Origin: Kushneria pakistanensis
GTDB lineage: Bacteria; Pseudomonadota; Gammaproteobacteria; Pseudomonadales; Halomonadaceae
Length of the DNA stretch: 64,000 bases
NCBI RefSeq assembly: GCF_014652795.1
Contig: NZ_BMZM01000002.1
Coordinates: forward strand, 62,001 to 126,000
Direction: 5' to 3'
Positions within the stretch are counted from its first letter, which is position 1. Each line of letters starts with the position of its first letter. The notes under the pieces were generated by a model. It was not told the origin of the DNA. It made no database searches and saw nothing but the letters and a program-made list of their open reading frames with translations. This document shows positions 62,842-64,000 of the stretch, one piece after another. The translations under genes and the position numbers were made by a program.

Positions 62842-63750
62842 ATGAATGATCACGCTGATAGACGACCGCTGGCCGTGGTGACCGGCGCCAATGCAGGGCT
62901 GGGGTTTGAAACCGCGCGCGCACTGATGCATCAGCACTACCGGGTCATTGTGGCGGCCCGGAACCAGCACAAGGGGCAGGCGGCCGTCAGGGCGCTGCAG
63001 GCCGAGGCGCCCAAGGCTGATGTGCGCCTTGAGCCGCTTGATCTCAATCGGCTGAGCTCAGTGCGCGAATTTGCCGAACGCCTGCAGGCGCGCGAAACAT
63101 CGCTGGATCTTCTGATCAACAATGCCGGGGTCATGGCGCTGCCCCGACGTGAGCTGACCGAGGATGGCTTTGAGCGCCAGTTCGGCGTCAATTATCTGGG
63201 ACACTTCCTGCTGACCAGCCTTTTGCTGCCGCAGCTGATGCACGCCGCGGCCCCCAGGGTAGTGCAGCTTTCAAGCCTTGCTCACCGCGGCGGGCGCATT
63301 GATTTTGATGACCTGCAGGCCAGCCGCCATTACGACCCGTGGCGCGCCTATCGTCAGTCAAAACTCGCCATGCTGATGTTCAGTCAGACCCTGCAGCGCC
63401 ACAGCAACAGTGAGCTGTGGGGGCTGGATAGCCTGGCGGCGCACCCGGGGCTGTCGCGCACGGCGCTTTTCAACCATGGCGTCAAAAGTCGTCCGCTGGT
63501 AGGGACGTTTTTTCGACTGGCCATGCCGCTGTTAAGCCAGAACGCCACTGAGGGTGCCCGACCCACGATCCATGCTGCGACCGCCAGCGATATCCGCCCG
63601 GGCGACTATTTCGGCCCCGATGGTCTGGGCGAGACGCGCGGGGCGCCAAAGCGTGTCCGCCTCTCCGATGCCGCCCGCGATCAGGTGCAGGGTGAGCGGC
63701 TGTGGCAGGTCTCGTGTGAACTGACCGGCGCCGAATGGCGCACCGAATAG
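62842..63750 (+). CDS. Short-chain dehydrogenase, retinol-dehydrogenase-like
   Basis: A 302-residue NAD(P)-dependent oxidoreductase. Nucleotide motif TGANAGLGFETA, NNAG and the active-site YRQSK with an upstream Ser (QLSS) are intact; the 30-50 residues beyond the usual 250 resemble the retinol dehydrogenase/WWOX-like group. Substrate unknown. CGGAG lies upstream of ATG. Next gene is another SDR. Confidence 0.9.
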   Translation: MNDHADRRPLAVVTGANAGLGFETARALMHQHYRVIVAARNQHKGQAAVRALQAEAPKADVRLEPLDLNRLSSVREFAERLQARETSLDLLINNAGVMALPRRELTEDGFERQFGVNYLGHFLLTSLLLPQLMHAAAPRVVQLSSLAHRGGRIDFDDLQASRHYDPWRAYRQSKLAMLMFSQTLQRHSNSELWGLDSLAAHPGLSRTALFNHGVKSRPLVGTFFRLAMPLLSQNATEGARPTIHAATASDIRPGDYFGPDGLGETRGAPKRVRLSDAARDQVQGERLWQVSCELTGAEWRTE

Positions 63751-63893
63751 CGCCGTCTCTCGAGCCAGCACGGTCCCCTGCGACATGACGCCCCGGCCGC
63801 TGTACTGGCAAAGGCGCCGCTCGACTGCTTTATTGAGGGCCCTTTGAGGCGTCATGGAGTGACGCCACCTGCCAACCAGAGGGAGAGTTCATC

Positions 63894-64000
63894 ATGGGCA
63901 GAATCGATCAGCGCATTGCCGTTATTACCGGTGCCGCGACCGGCATCGGGGCCGCCACGGCGAAGATGTTTGCCGAGGAAGGCGCCACCGTCATCTGCGC
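63894..64000 (+). CDS. Short-chain dehydrogenase, N-terminal part only
   Basis: The window ends inside this gene. The 35 visible residues (MGRIDQRIAVITGAATGIGA and onward) contain the SDR nucleotide motif TGAATGIG and a downstream GATVI strand. GAGGGAGAG is the ribosome binding site. Family is certain, substrate is not. Confidence 0.85.
   Translation, partial: MGRIDQRIAVITGAATGIGAATAKMFAEEGATVIC

Overview
The window looks like chromosomal DNA of a GC-rich, halophilic or halotolerant gammaproteobacterium, most likely of the Halomonas/Kushneria/Chromohalobacter group. The basis is a monomeric NADP isocitrate dehydrogenase, a BetT-type choline transporter, OmpW, SbmA, LigB, an NtrBC-GlnA block of gammaproteobacterial type, and GC-rich codon use throughout. 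Genus and species cannot be fixed from the sequence alone. There is no tRNA, rRNA, insertion sequence, prophage or CRISPR array. Most genes are housekeeping or common accessory genes with good ribosome binding sites, and many are separated by strong hairpin terminators.

Layout. 0-5 kb: end of a secreted protein, isocitrate dehydrogenase, a lipoprotein and an EamA exporter. 4.6-9.4 kb: a sugar locus with a LacI regulator divergent from a GPH symporter and a GH3 beta-glucosidase, with a perfect palindromic operator between them. 9.7-19.4 kb: mixed small genes (oxidoreductases, diguanylate cyclase, OmpW, YciH, YbaY, sirtuin, NERD protein, MFS transporter), including a short ORF behind a near-ideal LexA box. 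19.5-25.7 kb: BetT-type transporter, then an alpha-glucosidase divergent from a ScrY/LamB-type porin; their shared promoter region carries a second copy of the operator seen at 5.75 kb. 25.8-35.3 kb: dNTPase, oxaloacetate decarboxylase, the nitrogen-control genes ntrC-ntrB and glnA with a sigma-54 promoter and NtrC sites, and typA.

35.5-48 kb: small proteins, ligB, a 1-Cys peroxiredoxin, wrbA, an RND efflux pair, a 2OG-Fe(II) dioxygenase divergent from a pdxA-family gene, and glpD. 48-58 kb: sbmA, universal stress protein, hydroxyacid dehydrogenase, acetyltransferase, PEP-mutase-type lyase, murI, a broken cpdA-like gene, a DUF3100 membrane protein, a carbon-nitrogen hydrolase, a DUF2007 protein and arylamine N-acetyltransferase. 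58.4-64 kb: a Fur-type TonB siderophore receptor divergent from bioB (with a BirA-like operator), a broken pepE, an ABM-family monooxygenase and two short-chain dehydrogenases, the last cut by the window edge.

I see no obvious new multi-gene system. The best leads are the LexA-box mini-gene at 10.34-10.51 kb, the operator shared by two sugar loci 18 kb apart, two pseudogenes (cpdA-like and pepE) that each lost the catalytic core by internal deletion, and the paired NtrC/sigma-54 control sites around glnA and ntrB.
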